The notes beneath the pieces were generated by a model. It ran no database searches. It saw nothing but the letters and a program-made list of their open reading frames with translations, and had not been told where the DNA came from. Both the position numbers and the translations under genes were made by a program. Shown here piece by piece: positions 36,545 to 48,455 of a DNA stretch of 64,000 nucleotides (its first letter is position 1; each line of letters begins with the position of its first letter). Origin of the DNA: Ophthalmolycus amberensis (lineage: Eukaryota > Chordata > Actinopteri > Perciformes > Zoarcidae); contig JAFEUB010001384.1 in the NCBI GenBank assembly GCA_024529925.1, forward strand, positions 62,001-126,000, in the 5' to 3' direction.

Positions 36545-37465
36545 GTACAGTGTGTTTGTGTGCGTGTATTCCCTTTTTTTTAAATTAGTTTTTACCCGAC
36601 ATGCCCTTCTTTGAATAGGGTGTGTTTACATGCTGCTCTATTTGCATTTGCCGTTTTTGTGGGCATGTGTGCATGTGGTTTTGTGAGTGTTTAAATGCCC
36701 TGCCCAGTCAGTAGCTTCCTACAGCGGAGAGCTGCAACAGCGGCTGCTGTTATTCATGTTCCAGTACCGAGGACCTTGCGGCTCTGTAGGTTAGTGTGTG
36801 ATGATACTGGCAGGATATGTAGTATAATATAGTCATTTACATTCACAGCCCTGAAGATTAGGTGAGTGCCGCTCTACGCTGATCACCGATAATCACAGAG
36901 TCATGATTATTTTGGTCCAGTTCAGGTTAGAGATGTCTGAATGTGTTGGACTGATGATTTGCTGGATAATGGAGTGCCTCACAGACCCAAGAGATAAGAG
37001 AGATTTACCGCCGGAGCCTTAACCATCACAGAGTCGGTCCTGAAGCGGATAGAGCCGCGTACAGTCACATATAGCTCAACCTGAAATGTAGCTGGAGTTT
37101 TCCTCTCCATAATCATTGTATTGGATTCTTTTCAAGGCCTCTTATTTCCACTCGTAGATCGATGTAATTGGGTTTGTAAATCCCAGCTGCAGAGCTCTCT
37201 ATGCCGACGCCGGGAGACATTTTCCCGCCGCTTCGGCTGTAAATCTTCTCCGGAGCCCGGTGATACCTCAGCGGGCTAAACACTGTGCAGGACCGGCTCC
37301 GCGTGTGTCTGTCAACAGGCGGTGCATGTGTGCACGTCCGTGTGTGTTTGTTGCGGCAGTAGCTGAGCGTAACCAGAAAAGCGAGACGAGCGAAATGTGC
37401 GTGTGTACGGTACAGTCGTCCCTCCTTCTCTGAGCTCACCTCTGCTTTCTCTTTTGTCCATATAG
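36545..37465 (+). other. intron, nothing recognised
   Basis: No repeat or coding signal supported in this 0.9-kb intron. Confidence 0.6.
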
Positions 37466-37643
37466 TTACAGCCTGGAGGGGCTCAGCGGAGCCCAGGAAG
37501 AGCCGAGGAGCCCCACCGCTCAGGGGCCCCGAATCCTGGAGCCTTCAAGGATGCCCCGGCATGACAGCGATGACAGGGGCTCCCTGGTGTCTCTGACAGA
37601 GGAGCGGGAGGAGCTGGGGCAGCATGGCAGAATGCATGACCTG
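37466..37643 (+). CDS. akap13: akap13 exon 11, linker
   Basis: The acceptor is tccatatag and the donor is gacctg|gtcagc. Phase 2 in, phase 0 out. It reads SYSLEGLSGAQEEPRSPT, then DSDDRGSLVSLTEEREEL. YSLEGL matches mammalian RSFSLEGLTGG, and GSLVSLTEEREEL matches DSLVSLSEEDLES. Confidence 0.93.
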
Positions 37644-38092
37644 GTCAGCTAACACACACACACACACACACACTTCATCACATTTGTCCTTTAGATGTCA
37701 TATCTTCATACTGTCACGCAGTTGGCCCCAAAGGGATCCTCAAAAACATCCTCAGCCTACTACACATGAGAGGAAAAATGGATTTGCAAAAAGCTTGCAG
37801 ATAAACAGTCTGGGAAACTTTGGCAGTTTGGGGATTAGCAAGAATTAATAAACATTGCTTTCCTCGGGGGGCCGTCTCCTTGCTCTCATTGCTGAATTTA
37901 AAACAAATTGTGAACACAACTTCGCAAACCGTTTGTGTAGTTCCCCCTTTCAGCTTATCGTTCCTGTTTCCAGTTCAGTGACTGGTAATGTTTTGTTCCA
38001 CGTTATCTCTGCCTGGTTTAGTGTCCTTTATTATTATTTCTCTTTTACATGGTCATGCACTGTTTCACTCAAGCTTGTGTCTCTCGCCCCAG
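37644..38092 (+). other. intron with a short CA tract
   Basis: A (CA)n at about 37651-37672 starts seven bases after the donor; nothing else seen. Confidence 0.7.
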
Positions 38093-38195
38093 AAATCAAG
38101 GCGGTATCGGCCTCTGCGATACAGCTGTCCTCCCATGACCCTGCCCCTGACCAAGTCTGTATCCATGCTCGCCATCAGCCAGAGAGACATTGATG
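38093..38195 (+). CDS. akap13: akap13 exon 12, linker with Ser-rich kinase-type motif
   Basis: The acceptor is ctcgccccag and the donor is attgatg|gtgagt. Phase 0 in, phase 1 out. It reads KSRRYRPLRYSCPPMTLPLT, then KSVSMLAISQRDID. LTKSVSMLAIS matches mammalian LTKSISLMTIS. Confidence 0.93.
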
Positions 38196-41100
38196 GTGAG
38201 TGACAAGTCGTGAGGCTGCTTATCTCTCTTTTACCCTCAGCGATCACATCACGATTACAGATCCAGATAACGGCCAGTACTTCGACCTCTTCATCAAGAA
38301 ATCCCCTTTCCATTATACTGCATTAACTCATGATATATTAAAAGTGGGAATGCTAAATGAGTCAATAAAGTGGTGAATATCTAAGAGTCTGGATTTCAAA
38401 GTGAACCTCATATGCTTGTATTTCTAAGTGCAGAAGGCCCTTAGTGTGCAGAAGGAGCACAGCTTTTTTATGGTGTACTGAGAAATGTAATGAAAAATAA
38501 CACAAAATGTAGATTTCATCATGTTTTCATTCTTGAATCAATGACGGAGAAAAAGCTAGATGTGTAGATGGAAATCATCAAGGTAGGCGAGGAGAGGAAG
38601 TTCAGGAGTTTGCTGGATAAACACAATTAAAAGGTAGTCACTGTCTCAATTATTTAAAACCTATGCAGCTTTCGTTGCACCTGTTAGGGTGGGAGAGGTT
38701 GCACCTTTGTCATTGGTGATGCAGCTGTAGCACAGCTCTTCCCACCTTCAAACTGAGCCGAGGTCTAATTAGTCAGACTAAGTGGAAGCACCTCTGTGAG
38801 CGCTGCAGGGCTGACGTATTTTTGTTGTTCAACTCAAGTTAGCATCGCACTCGTTCCCTCGACATTTTTGCATTGGATTTTGGCTTATTGCAGAAGATAA
38901 TCTCTGTAGCAGAGTTTATGATACTAACAATATTTTGTTCAGCAAGATAATCTCCACGAATGAACAGCACTGTTATGATATTTGAAGCGCAAATGCAGTC
39001 ACCAGCAGTAGAAAGCTAACAATAAGCTATAAATAAACCACACTACTGTCGCATAACTTCTCGTCACCACCACTAAGCTAAGCTGTTGACGTGATGACGT
39101 TTTGTAGTCTCATTTAGCCACTTGTTAGCAATCCTCTTTTTTAAGACACGTATGAGCTTCAAAATTCTAAAAGCGTATTTTATGTCATAGAATAAAACGT
39201 TGAAATCTATTTTTCTGTGTTAACCACAGACCTTATTTCTGGCAATAATCAAAAGCCCATTCAAAACCCCCATCGACTTAAAGACGAGGGAACATGACGT
39301 GCAAAGATGCTGACTCATTTCCGGGTTTTAGGACTCATTCCTGCAGTTTCTCTTTATCTTGACATTACTACCTCCTATCCCCCATCCTCTCTGTTATTAT
39401 GGAGTTCTAATTCATAAAATGTTAATACGCTCCTGCTGTGGTTCTTTCCTTCCCTAAGACGTAAGAGGCGAATTTCCTTCTCTTTCAGCCTTTCCCCCAT
39501 CCTCACCAAATCTAAGTCTCAGTACCTTTATGGGGACTCCTCATCTAGCGATGATGAGGATAACTTGAGTAAGTAATGCGCTGTAAAGTGCACTAGAAAG
39601 TAGCTGTGACGTCAGAAACAGTAGTTGTTGTTGTTAGAGCCCTGGATCTCCCTCAAAGGACTCTAATCCAGAGTCAAGAGTGCCATTACAGCAAAAAGTT
39701 GTGTCTGATCACACAAAAAAACTGATTTATAAACTTAATTACAAAATGCAGTTTCAAATAAATGCACTTAACCCTCAGCACAACTAAAAGGGCCCCAAAG
39801 TTCAGCTGCAACACACTTTTTTGGAGGAACCTACTACTTACTGTTGCCATTAGGCCGTTTGCAGTGTGAATATGCAATTACAATCAAAATAATAATACCT
39901 GTTGACGACATTGAATGTAACCCGGGCTTCTCCTGTCCCCTCCTCGGCCCAGGATTTAGCTGACCTTTACTTATATTAGTCCTTGTTTTGTCTCTTTGCA
40001 AAGAACGAAACGCAATCACCAGAGAAAGAGGACAAGTAGTAATCACAAACACTGCAGGTGAAGTGCCCTCCGGATAAATGTGTGCCTGTCAACTTTAGTT
40101 AAAAGACACTGAGCATTCCCTTTTTCTTATCTGTGAGGTTTTCCCATTAGTGTTCTCTGTCTCCTTCAGGACGAAGCTTTGCCCTCATTATCCTGCTTTA
40201 GGTTTGACTTTTCTGATGCAGAGCATGCAATGCTTTGCATACTTGCATGCTCTTCAGAATATTGGGGGAGAAATGATTTGTCAGGAAGGAAGCAATGTTG
40301 GTCCCCTAGAAGAGATGCACGCCTACGTTTAACTCACAGCAGATAAGTAGAGGCTCTGTGGTGATTATTTAGCATACACTGTGTGTGCGGAATATGCTTT
40401 AATTGCATTATTTATGCCTCCGGGCCGACGATAGCTGTGGCCGTTCAGTCGATTTTCGTGACGATGTGTCAGTAATTAATGTGCGGTAATTCTACGTGCT
40501 ATCAGATAAGAAATCAGTCCGGAAATCCAAGTTTGACAGATGACAGCCTGGGTGGTGTTTGGGTAAAACAAGCTAGCTACAACCATCATGGCTTTGTGTG
40601 ATGTAAGGCACAGACAAAACTCAATTTGCCAGTATCTAGCAGCCATTAATGGCCCTGGATCAAAAGGCAGCACTTCAGCTTCAGCTCCTGGCCTCAGCGC
40701 TGGCTCCCTTCATCCGTGCCAGAGTTCATTTGTTTTCTGGCTTTCTCCACAGCTTCCAACGAAGTAGCTTACATTTTAAATACCTTGCTCAAGGACATTA
40801 AAGGTAGCTACTGAAGGACTTGCAGCCAGGACTGGAACTAACAACCCTCTGGTGTGATGTGAGCAGCAGGTTAACAGGGCAGCAGCAGCCTCAGTGCTGT
40901 GTGTGTGTGTGTGTGTGTGTGTCACAGGATGCGTTCAGGAACAGTAATGAGTTGTGGGTCACCCGCGTTTTGTCAACACTTAGAGCCCAATACACAATCC
41001 CTGAAGTCACGTGTTTAAAACAGAACAGAAGAAGATAATAGACGTGAACGTCTCTGGTTGAGCCAGGCTGAGAGAATAACAACATATCGGTAGACATATT

Positions 41101-41219
41101 GGTTTGGGAGCCATACCGTGAGGTCAGTGAGTTTATTCACCGGTGAGACGAATCCAGCAAACAAAAGAACCCTCCTGATTCTGTGTCCTACCACTGACGT
41201 CCTCTCTGTTTTTTTCTAG
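38196..41219 (+). other. intron with a possible alternative exon and a short GT tract
   Basis: An exon candidate lies at 39466-39568, a SINE-like fragment ('taccttgctcaaggac') near 40780-40880, and a (GT)n tract at 40898-40921. Confidence 0.55.
39466..39568 (+). other. possible alternative exon, phase does not fit the main transcript
   Basis: A frame reads RRISFSFSLSPILTKSKSQY then LYGDSSSSDDEDNL, and ends at a consensus donor ttga|gtaagt. Possible acceptors are taag before 39466 (phase 0) and tttcag before 39489 (phase 2). Exon 12 ends in phase 1, so neither start joins it without changing frame, although the 39466 start could join exon 11 (phase 0). The text is coding-like (ILTKSKS resembles the LTKS motif of exon 12). 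It may be an alternative exon or a decayed duplicate. Confidence 0.25.
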
Positions 41220-41262
41220 GAATGAGGTCGTTTTCCAGCGCCTCTGGGTCACTAGCGTACAG
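41220..41262 (+). CDS. akap13: akap13 exon 13, 43-nt linker exon
   Basis: The acceptor is gtttttttctag and the donor is gtacag|gtgagt. Phase 1 in, phase 2 out. It reads GMRSFSSASGSLAY. Position and phase fit between exons 12 and 14. Confidence 0.85.
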
Positions 41263-41394
41263 GTGAGTCCAACTCTGCACATACACATCACCAGAAAATA
41301 CTTCCTAAGGCTTTTAAAGCTTTACAATGCTTTGAAGAACCATGTTAGGAATGTGTTAACAGGTAAACCTTGTGAATGCAGCTCTTTGAGGATA

Positions 41395-41396
<2 letters not shown>

Positions 41397-41430
<34 letters not shown>
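41397..41430. repeat. (GT)n tract adjoining a 3' splice site
   Basis: About 34 bp of pure (GT)n ends five bases before exon 14 (aacag). It stands where a polypyrimidine tract is expected. Confidence 0.95.
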
Positions 41431-41432
<2 letters not shown>

Positions 41433-41435
41433 CAG

Positions 41436-41547
41436 TATATCAGAGGAGGAGCCGGGCCCTCTGCGGAGCGACACCGAAGGAAAGAGCGTGACGAAAGTCA
41501 GCCGGACATTCAGCTACCTCAAGAACAAGATGTACAAAAAGACCAGG
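41436..41547 (+). CDS. akap13: akap13 exon 14, KVSRTFSY segment
   Basis: The acceptor is (gt)n-aacag and the donor is accagg|gtgagg. Phase 2 in, phase 0 out. It reads SISEEEPGPLRSDTEGKSV, then TKVSRTFSYLKNKMYKKTR. The mammalian counterpart is SGTKVSRTFSYIKNKM. The exon precedes the Lys-rich stretch before the C1 finger. Skipping it would shift the frame (112 bp). Confidence 0.95.
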
Positions 41548-44175
41548 GTGAGGGAACTTGGGTATTCAACTCTACTGTTTCGGCCTCCCTTCACAGGCTT
41601 CTCCTCCTTCTTTAAACGTGTATTCCTTCAAGCGAGGATGACTGAGCAGCACGCTGCTTTTCAGCCTCCCGCCGCTCACCGTTTATATGTTTGCACACAC
41701 TCGCACTAAGAGCTGTGCATCTCCTTCTGCTGGCCTGTGAACAGCTCCAGTCCAACAGTTTTTTTTTGTTTTTTTCGTGTCTTGCTTCAGGGCAAGTCGG
41801 TGTCTCGTTTCAGATTCCCCCCAGAACATTTTGTATCTTAGCCCGCAACATTTTCTTTGTCCCAGACGTGAATCTCTGGTGTAAAAGATGTGGTCAAAGT
41901 CATCTCTTTTTTCCTGCACTGAGCAAGTTATTTAACGGCCAAAGATCTTTTTCCAGTGAGAACATTTCTTATTTAATTTTGAGCAATGAAAGTCCTGATA
42001 CAAAATAGGTAAAATACTTTTAGAGACAGAACACCTCCTCCTCTCTACATGACTTGGAAGTCATAGTCGTGCAACTCAGAAATCATGAAACTCAAAGTCA
42101 CACAAAATGGCAGGTGTGACATACTGTATGTTGACATCCACTCATCCAGTTTGCAAAAAGAATAGTCAATATGTCAAGTTTAAAATTACACTGATAATTA
42201 GTCCCATTTGGGGAAATAACAACTATTTAGAGTAACTTCAGCTTTTGTTTGCAGTCTGTCATTGTGCAGCCCTTGCAGAGAGACACAGAGGGGTGAACAG
42301 GAAGTAAAACAGGAAGACGGGGTTGGCTGTGGTTGTATAATCTCATCTCTAACCTCAGTCCCCGCTTTGCTTTTAAAGGGACAGGACTCTGAAGGAGATC
42401 ATCGCCAGAACCTGTCAACGGTCAAAATTCTTGGCCGTGGTTTTTGGAGACTCCAAGACTATTAGCGAAGCTTTGATGCTCAAATTGGCACCCAGTCATT
42501 GGATTGCGTCCGTGAAATGCTGTATGTTTATTGTCGGTGACAACCGAAAAACTGCAACCTCAGCAACCTGGGACCTGTTGCACACCACATTAAAAATTCA
42601 GATGTCTTCATTGAATTCAACTGGATGAGGCTTTTTAAGTTAGAGATTCAAAAATGAATTGTCAGTTAATAAATTACTACTTTAAAGATATCTGAATGTC
42701 CAAATTATTTAGGTACGTGTTACAATCACACAGTTCCTGTACAACAACCAAAGTCTGAATGTTCTGCAAGAGGGATGTACCGGTAGTTAGTGGCGTTTTG
42801 ACATAGCGTCTGTACCAGATGCAAGGGTCGTTGCAGAAATAGCACCTCCTGTAGCGAGCCGGTCACTTCCTCATTGCAGCTTTCCCTGATGAAGCCTCAG
42901 TGCTGCGAGTAGCTTCAGCCGCAGCCAGTGATGTTATGCAGGAGATTCACGGGGAGCCATGGCTTCTCAAGGAGATGGAAAGGTTGGCTGGAGGTAGGCT
43001 AAGAGAGTGTTTTTGCATTGTTTTTTTTTGTTTTTTTTCAAGATACCATGTCTTTTAAAAAAGAGATTCTTAGAAAAGTTACTGTGGTGCGTAATGTTCT
43101 TCAGAAGTTTGTCGATGCGTTTCACTGCGGTTAGACAGCTGTTGCAGGAAGTGACAATGAACGCAGTGTTGTAATACAACATGCATGCGTGTGTGTGTTC
43201 CAGTCAGCCGTACGCCGTATTGAAGCGGCTGAAAAAAAGAAGAAAAAAAAGAGCTCCAGTGTGTCGGAGCTTTGTGGTCCCCTCGAACCGAGAGGCCCAG
43301 GGCCCGGCCATTAAAACGAGCTGGAAACTCCATTTCCCCCCCCCCCCCCCCATTTCCTCTGGGTTTGGGCGGAGGCTCTGTGATGCAAGTCCAAGAGAAT
43401 AAGAGCTCTGTTCGTCTCGCCATCGCTTTATGGGGATTGTGCTTCAGCTCAGTGTACAGAGATGACCAAAAGACGAGGATGACCTCGTCCATTAGCGCGG
43501 AGGCAGCAGAGAGACCGCCCCGTTATGGAAAGGTCAAAGATTTGATTCCCAGACAGCGTGTCTCCGTCAGCAGTCGCGCATCTCGCAGAATTTCAGCACA
43601 CTAAAGTCCTCCCTGCTGGTTTGAATAAGAGCTTCACAGTAGCTGAGTAAACAACACAATATGGAATTTTATTATATTAAAAACATGTCTGTAGTTGGTA
43701 AGTGTTTATCACAGTCGCTATGTACTGCTTAGCATCATCTCCCGTGTTATAAACCCCTACTAGGGGTCCTTCTGAAAAACACATCAAATTATGTGTTTGA
43801 ACATACAATTGTTTTCATTTAAAAAAAGCAAAGACTCCCTAAAACAAAGACGCACTGCATTTAAAATAGTCTCCTAATGAGACAATTTGTTGTCAGCATA
43901 AATAATGCATCACTTAATATGCAAAGCCCCCCTGCTGTGTCGTACATCAGGGTAATAATGTTGCTCTGCTGGATTCAGATTGGAATTTAACACGAGCAAC
44001 TGGCCAAACGTCAGACATTCTGTCAGTGTCGTTTGTCACTCTACAGGTAACTCAGCACAGTCTTTGTTGTTGTTGTTTTTTCTCAACATCTAATCGGCTG
44101 GAATAAAAGGTAAAGTAATTACCGTCCTCTCCTGGTGTGGTTGTCTTCTAAACCCTGACGCTTCCACCTGTGCAG
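41548..44175 (+). other. intron, one weak Lys-rich exon candidate
   Basis: A phase-0 stretch after an acceptor-like ttccag at 43202 encodes a Lys-rich peptide and stops. A C run lies at about 43338-43352. The rest is unremarkable. Confidence 0.5.
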
Positions 44176-44335
44176 GAAAAAGGCAGCGATAAAAGGGAGA
44201 AGGACAAGGAGGTCAAGGAGAAGGACAAGAAGGCGATCAACGGCCATCTATTCACACCAGTCGGCTCGGGCCAGGCAGCCCACTGCTTCCAGTGCAATAA
44301 GGCTTTCAACGGCAAGGAGGCGTTCCAGTGCACGC
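44176..44335 (+). CDS. akap13: akap13 exon 15, Lys-rich linker and first half of the C1 zinc finger
   Basis: The acceptor is acctgtgcag and the donor is tgcacgc|gtgagt. Phase 0 in, phase 1 out. A charged stretch (EKGSDKREKDKEVKEKDKK) leads into AINGHLFTPVGSGQAAHCFQ and CNKAFNGKEAFQC. The zinc ligands here are His in NGH, then Cys-x2-Cys and the third Cys. The charged run corresponds to the mammalian KEKEKDK repeat but is shorter. Confidence 0.96.
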
Positions 44336-46735
44336 GTGAGTCCCTTTGTCTGTGTGTTTCTCTTTTTTTCTTCAGTTTTCTATCGTCCCAGTTTGTGTTC
44401 TTTCATCGTCTGCGACGGATCAGGACTCCTGCTGCTTTAAGTCTAATTAAAGCCTGTAAAGTGTTATGATCCACAATTAGAAGGATTTATCTGGTGTAGA
44501 TTCATTTTTGAATTTGGAAACATCGTAACTAAGCTCTCTGCACTGCTGAGAACACACAACACTGAATATACTGTAAGGAGGAAAAAAAGCCCCTTGTGCA
44601 GTGGTACCCTGCACATACATCGTCAGGCATGAATCGTGCTACGCGGCAGGGCACTTCAATTTACTGTAAAAGCTTAGTCAGTACTTGTGGATCATATCAT
44701 TTATAGATATATCCACATAATGTCATTGAAGAGTTTAAATGGGCAAAAAAACTTTTAGGATCGTATAGGATGAACTTTATTGCTCCCCAAAAGAGAAACC
44801 GAGACATACACAATACTTTAACAAAGACACAATATACACAATATGTTACCTACACAATAGTTAACACCGGGCAGCGGTCCTTACATAGTTCCATTGCCAC
44901 AATAGGAGGGTCAGTAAAAGCCAAGTTTAGTCACTAAGTTAGAGCAAAAACAAAATGTACATGTCAATGTAAACTGTATGCAGATGATAACAACATAAGT
45001 AATGGCCGCAGACAATGAATGAATGAAGTGTAAAGGTTATTGTATCAACATTGTTGAATCTGCTGCATCTGAAAACACAAATACAGCAAAACTGAAAGTC
45101 TGAATCACTCTAACTTGGCTGAGCCAGCTTCATGATTTGTTTGAAGAAGTGAACCTCTCTAGAGGGCTACTTCTAATGTCACCCAGTCTGGCTTTCAGTA
45201 CAGACATTGTTTTCCACTGAAACAGCAGCAGCAGCCCTAAAGAGGATGTAGTTTATTGCACAAGCCTTTGGCGCAACCCTTAAACAACAGAAAAAGCCTA
45301 AAAAGGAGAAACCCGCTCTGCGATGGATCACAGCGGATCCTCTCAATGGTCACAATCTGCCTCAGATACCTCAGACGGGCAAACACAGCTCTTGTTGTAT
45401 TCAGGTGGTCTGGTTCGGATTGTTGGAGCCACAGACGGTTCTGAGGGTGTTTTCGGGAGGTTTTGTATTCGCAGATGTCTGGCTGGTGTCCATTCAACAG
45501 ACAGTTATCCTTTGTCTGAGATTAGCTGGAATTGGTTAAGACGTCCACAAAAAGCAGTAAAATACCCAATAAACGTATTTAAGAGGAGAAACACACAGCA
45601 GGAATTTAAGCTGGTTTTACCGTGCGGGTCATAATTAGATATTTATCACATAATCTACTCGGTGGATACTTTTAGACACATGTCTTTTGCAGGAACACAA
45701 GTGTAAACACTTCTCAGGTGATAGGTGGAAGTAAACCTGAAAGTGTTGCTTACTTTCTTTTCTTGTTGACTTAGCGCCTAAATTGCAGCCTCTGCTGTTC
45801 TAATAGATCAAATATCACACACTGTCAAGGGGGGTAGGAGCACGCTGGCAGTCATTTTGATTGAGACAGACACAGTTGCAGCCGACACACATTTCCTCAA
45901 GTGTTCAGTCTATTTTTGTTTTGTACGATATGTAAATCAACTCTTACTTTGCTCAAGTAACAATTATCTGTTTGTTTGTTTTTTTTCTTTAGATGACATT
46001 AGCCACATGTCTAATAATGTTTAAGAAGAAATAAGTTCATATTTTTTGCTGTGATGGTTGTTTCTTACAGTAGTTCATTCAGCCAGTTGTCCTCTAGTGT
46101 GAAACATGTTGGCAGGGTGAAGGTTAAACCACTTTCATCTGTTGGAAACACGAACACATGAAAGTTAGTGGAAACTAGTTTTGAAGCTAGATCTTGACAC
46201 AACCAGAGGTGGTAGTTCCTCCCTCTGTTCTTGATCGATCTCTGTTTCCAAATGAGCTCGTAAGATATGCTTTCAAAGTATGGAATTAAAAAAAAAAAGT
46301 ATGGTACTGGGGAATTAAAGTCTGTCATTGACTCAAGGGGATCAAATTACAGAGAAGATCTTATTTTAGCGATCTGAAGTGATGACCTTTGTTTCTAAAT
46401 GGTGATTTTGGAATGTTTATATAATTGAAGTTTTCCCATGCAATATTAATGTGTGTGTGTGTATGTGTGTGTGTGTGTGTGTGTCATTCCTCAGCCGATC
46501 TCTCCCTCCTTTTTTTTCTTTTCTCTCTCCTTCGGCCACGAGCAGTATTACCCCTCGATTGCATCACATGCTCTGCTCCAGTCTGGCTTTCATTAGTGGG
46601 CTGGTGGAGTTTCCTGGCCGGCTGTGAAAAACCAGTCAGAATTTCTAGCCCCGACCTTTTCCACGCACCCTCGACACCCCCACCACCGTGCTCATAGCAC
46701 TCACTGAGCGTTCTGATGCTTTTTTTTCTTTCCAG
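44336..46735 (+). other. intron with a possible LINE 3' fragment and a GT tract
   Basis: The text 'gaactttattgctccccaaaagag' near 44770 resembles the 3' end of fish LINEs in reverse orientation. A (GT)n lies at 46449-46484. Confidence 0.5.
44767..45300 (-). mobile_element. possible LINE 3'-end fragment
   Basis: The start 'gaactttattgctccccaaaag' resembles the reverse complement of a LINE 3' terminus. The remainder has no recognisable reverse transcriptase motif, so the right border is a guess. Confidence 0.3.
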
Positions 46736-46803
46736 ACTGTAATGCCTCCGTCCACAAGAGCTGCAGGGACAGCCTGCCCGTTTGTGCCAAGGTGAAGATG
46801 AAG
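46736..46803 (+). CDS. akap13: akap13 exon 16, second half of the C1 zinc finger
   Basis: The acceptor is ttctttccag and the donor is atgaag|gtaaaa. Phase 1 in, phase 0 out. It reads HCNASVHKSCRDSLPVCAKV KMK, closing the finger. The spacing across both exons is H-x12-C-x2-C-x11-C-x2-C-x4-H-x2-C-x6-C. All ligands are present. The shorter inner loop marks an atypical C1 domain that, as in mammalian AKAP13, is unlikely to bind diacylglycerol. Confidence 0.95.
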
Positions 46804-46920
46804 GTAAAAGTTCCCCGAGAGTAACTCCACCACAGATTCCGTAGTATTCTGCTGTCCTGCAGCCGATATTGATTTGAACTCCTCGTTTGTGCTTTTGTGC
46901 TCTGTTTTTTTTCGAACCAG

Positions 46921-46987
46921 TTGCCCAAACAGCAGTTTGCAGGAGCAGATTCAAGCACTTTTCCTACAGTCACGATGAGGAACAAAT
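46921..46987 (+). CDS. akap13: akap13 exon 17, linker
   Basis: The acceptor is ttcgaaccag and the donor is aacaaat|gtgagt. Phase 0 in, phase 1 out. It reads LPKQQFAGADSSTFPTVTMR then NK; the mammalian text is ...SSLPTVIMRNK. Confidence 0.94.
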
Positions 46988-47539
46988 GTGAGTGTCAAGC
47001 CAAACTCTTTCATGTCTTCATTTACAGTTCTCATCTGCAGATTTGATCCCAAAATTGATGAAAGATGTTTTTACCTTACGTGTTTTTTTGGCAATCATTT
47101 GCAGATAACTTCACTAAACCAAGTTTCTGCACTCCATTTCTACTTCTTGTTCACTCACAACAAGTTTAAGGGCTGTTGTAACATCAAGGGAATCAGTCAA
47201 AATCACTAGTTTTTGGAGATATATCTAGAAACATTGCCACTGTCATGCAACACCACCAGTACCTTCAGATTTAGTGTAAGTCTTCTTGTTTTAGATCAGT
47301 TAAATGATTACAGGATCCTCAAAGGCCCAAACCAATTCTCTGAAGGCAAACTAGAGCTCATTTCCTCAAAGACTTCGAATCAATCTGAGTTATTTTTGCA
47401 ACCAGAGGAGTCATTAGACATTAGAGAGAATGCAGGTTGAAGGCACTTGTGCACAGACTTAACATTCATTGTCGCCCGGTGTAGTGCACAGTGATGAGTA
47501 CAGTATTCATCTCCTGTAATGTATCTGTCTCTGGTCCAG
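46988..47539 (+). other. intron, nothing recognised
   Basis: No feature supported. Confidence 0.6.
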
Positions 47540-47687
47540 CTGGTGGGACAAGGGAGCGCCCCTGGTCTGCCATCTTGTCCCCCGAAGACCATTCTTCCCT
47601 GATGATCCCATCACGGAGACACACCAGCATCATGGCTTTCCATGGCAACAACCTCTCCAAGAGTCTCTCCATAAGCAACATCGCTGG
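47540..47687 (+). CDS. akap13: akap13 exon 18, linker before the DH domain
   Basis: The acceptor is tctggtccag and the donor is gctgg|gtgagc. Phase 1 in, phase 2 out. It contains TRERPWSAILSPEDHSSLM and NNLSKSLSISNIAG. The latter matches mammalian SLSKSVSIQNITG. Confidence 0.95.
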
Positions 47688-47925
47688 GTGAGCTGCTGTG
47701 TGTGTTTGTCGGTGTATGCAATGATGCGAGGGCTCTCGGATAATCACATTTCTCTTGAAATGAAACAAAACGTTTCTGTTAGCCACTTTGTGGCCTTTTT
47801 GGATTTGTTGACATTTTATTTGACCACTGCATCTGAAGTGCACCACATGTGTTTCATCAGCTCGTTGGGTGTTTGTGGTTGTAATTTTGTGTTTGTCTTG
47901 TCATTATTATTATCTCTATATTCAG

Positions 47926-48038
47926 TCCGGTGTTCGACGACATGCCCATTAAAGGCCTGCGGTATCTCTCCCAGTCTACTGACTCCCTCAACAGAACCAA
48001 CCAGGTCACAGAGTCCATGGAATCGCTCACTGATGAAG
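47926..48038 (+). CDS. akap13: akap13 exon 19, linker with STDSLN motif
   Basis: The acceptor is tatattcag and the donor is gatgaag|gttaat. Phase 2 in, phase 1 out. It reads GPVFDDMPIKGLRYLSQS, then TDSLNRTNQVTESMESLTDE. The mammalian match is FLSHSTDSLNK...TESTESLTDE. The donor departs from consensus at +3 to +6 and is followed at once by (CA)n, which suggests regulated use. Confidence 0.95.
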
Positions 48039-48455
48039 GTTAATACACACACACACACACGCACACACACACTCACACACACCATTGATCTGACTACCCA
48101 ACACAGCTGCCGGTCAGTTGGGATCGAAGAGTCTTTAACTGAGTGAATAACTAACAAAGTTTAAACAAAATCAGATTGTTAAAGATAATGAATTTTCATA
48201 CTACAGTAACAGTATTGTCAGCGTGAGTGAATAGTAAAAATAAATAAAAGAAAATAAATGCAGTCCATATAGGAACGGGATATAACAAATGTTCACGAAG
48301 TAGCTTTACTTACCAGATTCTGTCAAGAAATAATTTAAACAGGAACTAGAGCGATGTAAAAAAAAAAAAAGAACATAATTATAATTTTCAAGAAATATTT
48401 CAAAAATTCTTAAAATATTACTTGAGCTGTAAGTTAAGTTGTGTTGTTGGCGCAG
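48039..48455 (+). other. intron with a CA tract beside the donor
   Basis: An interrupted (CA)n at about 48044-48081 begins five bases after the weak donor gttaat. Confidence 0.85.

Noticed and set aside
39489..39568. Including the tttcag-started exon in the main transcript
   Set aside because: From exon 12's phase it reads through in the wrong frame to a stop at the donor. It is kept only as an alternative candidate.
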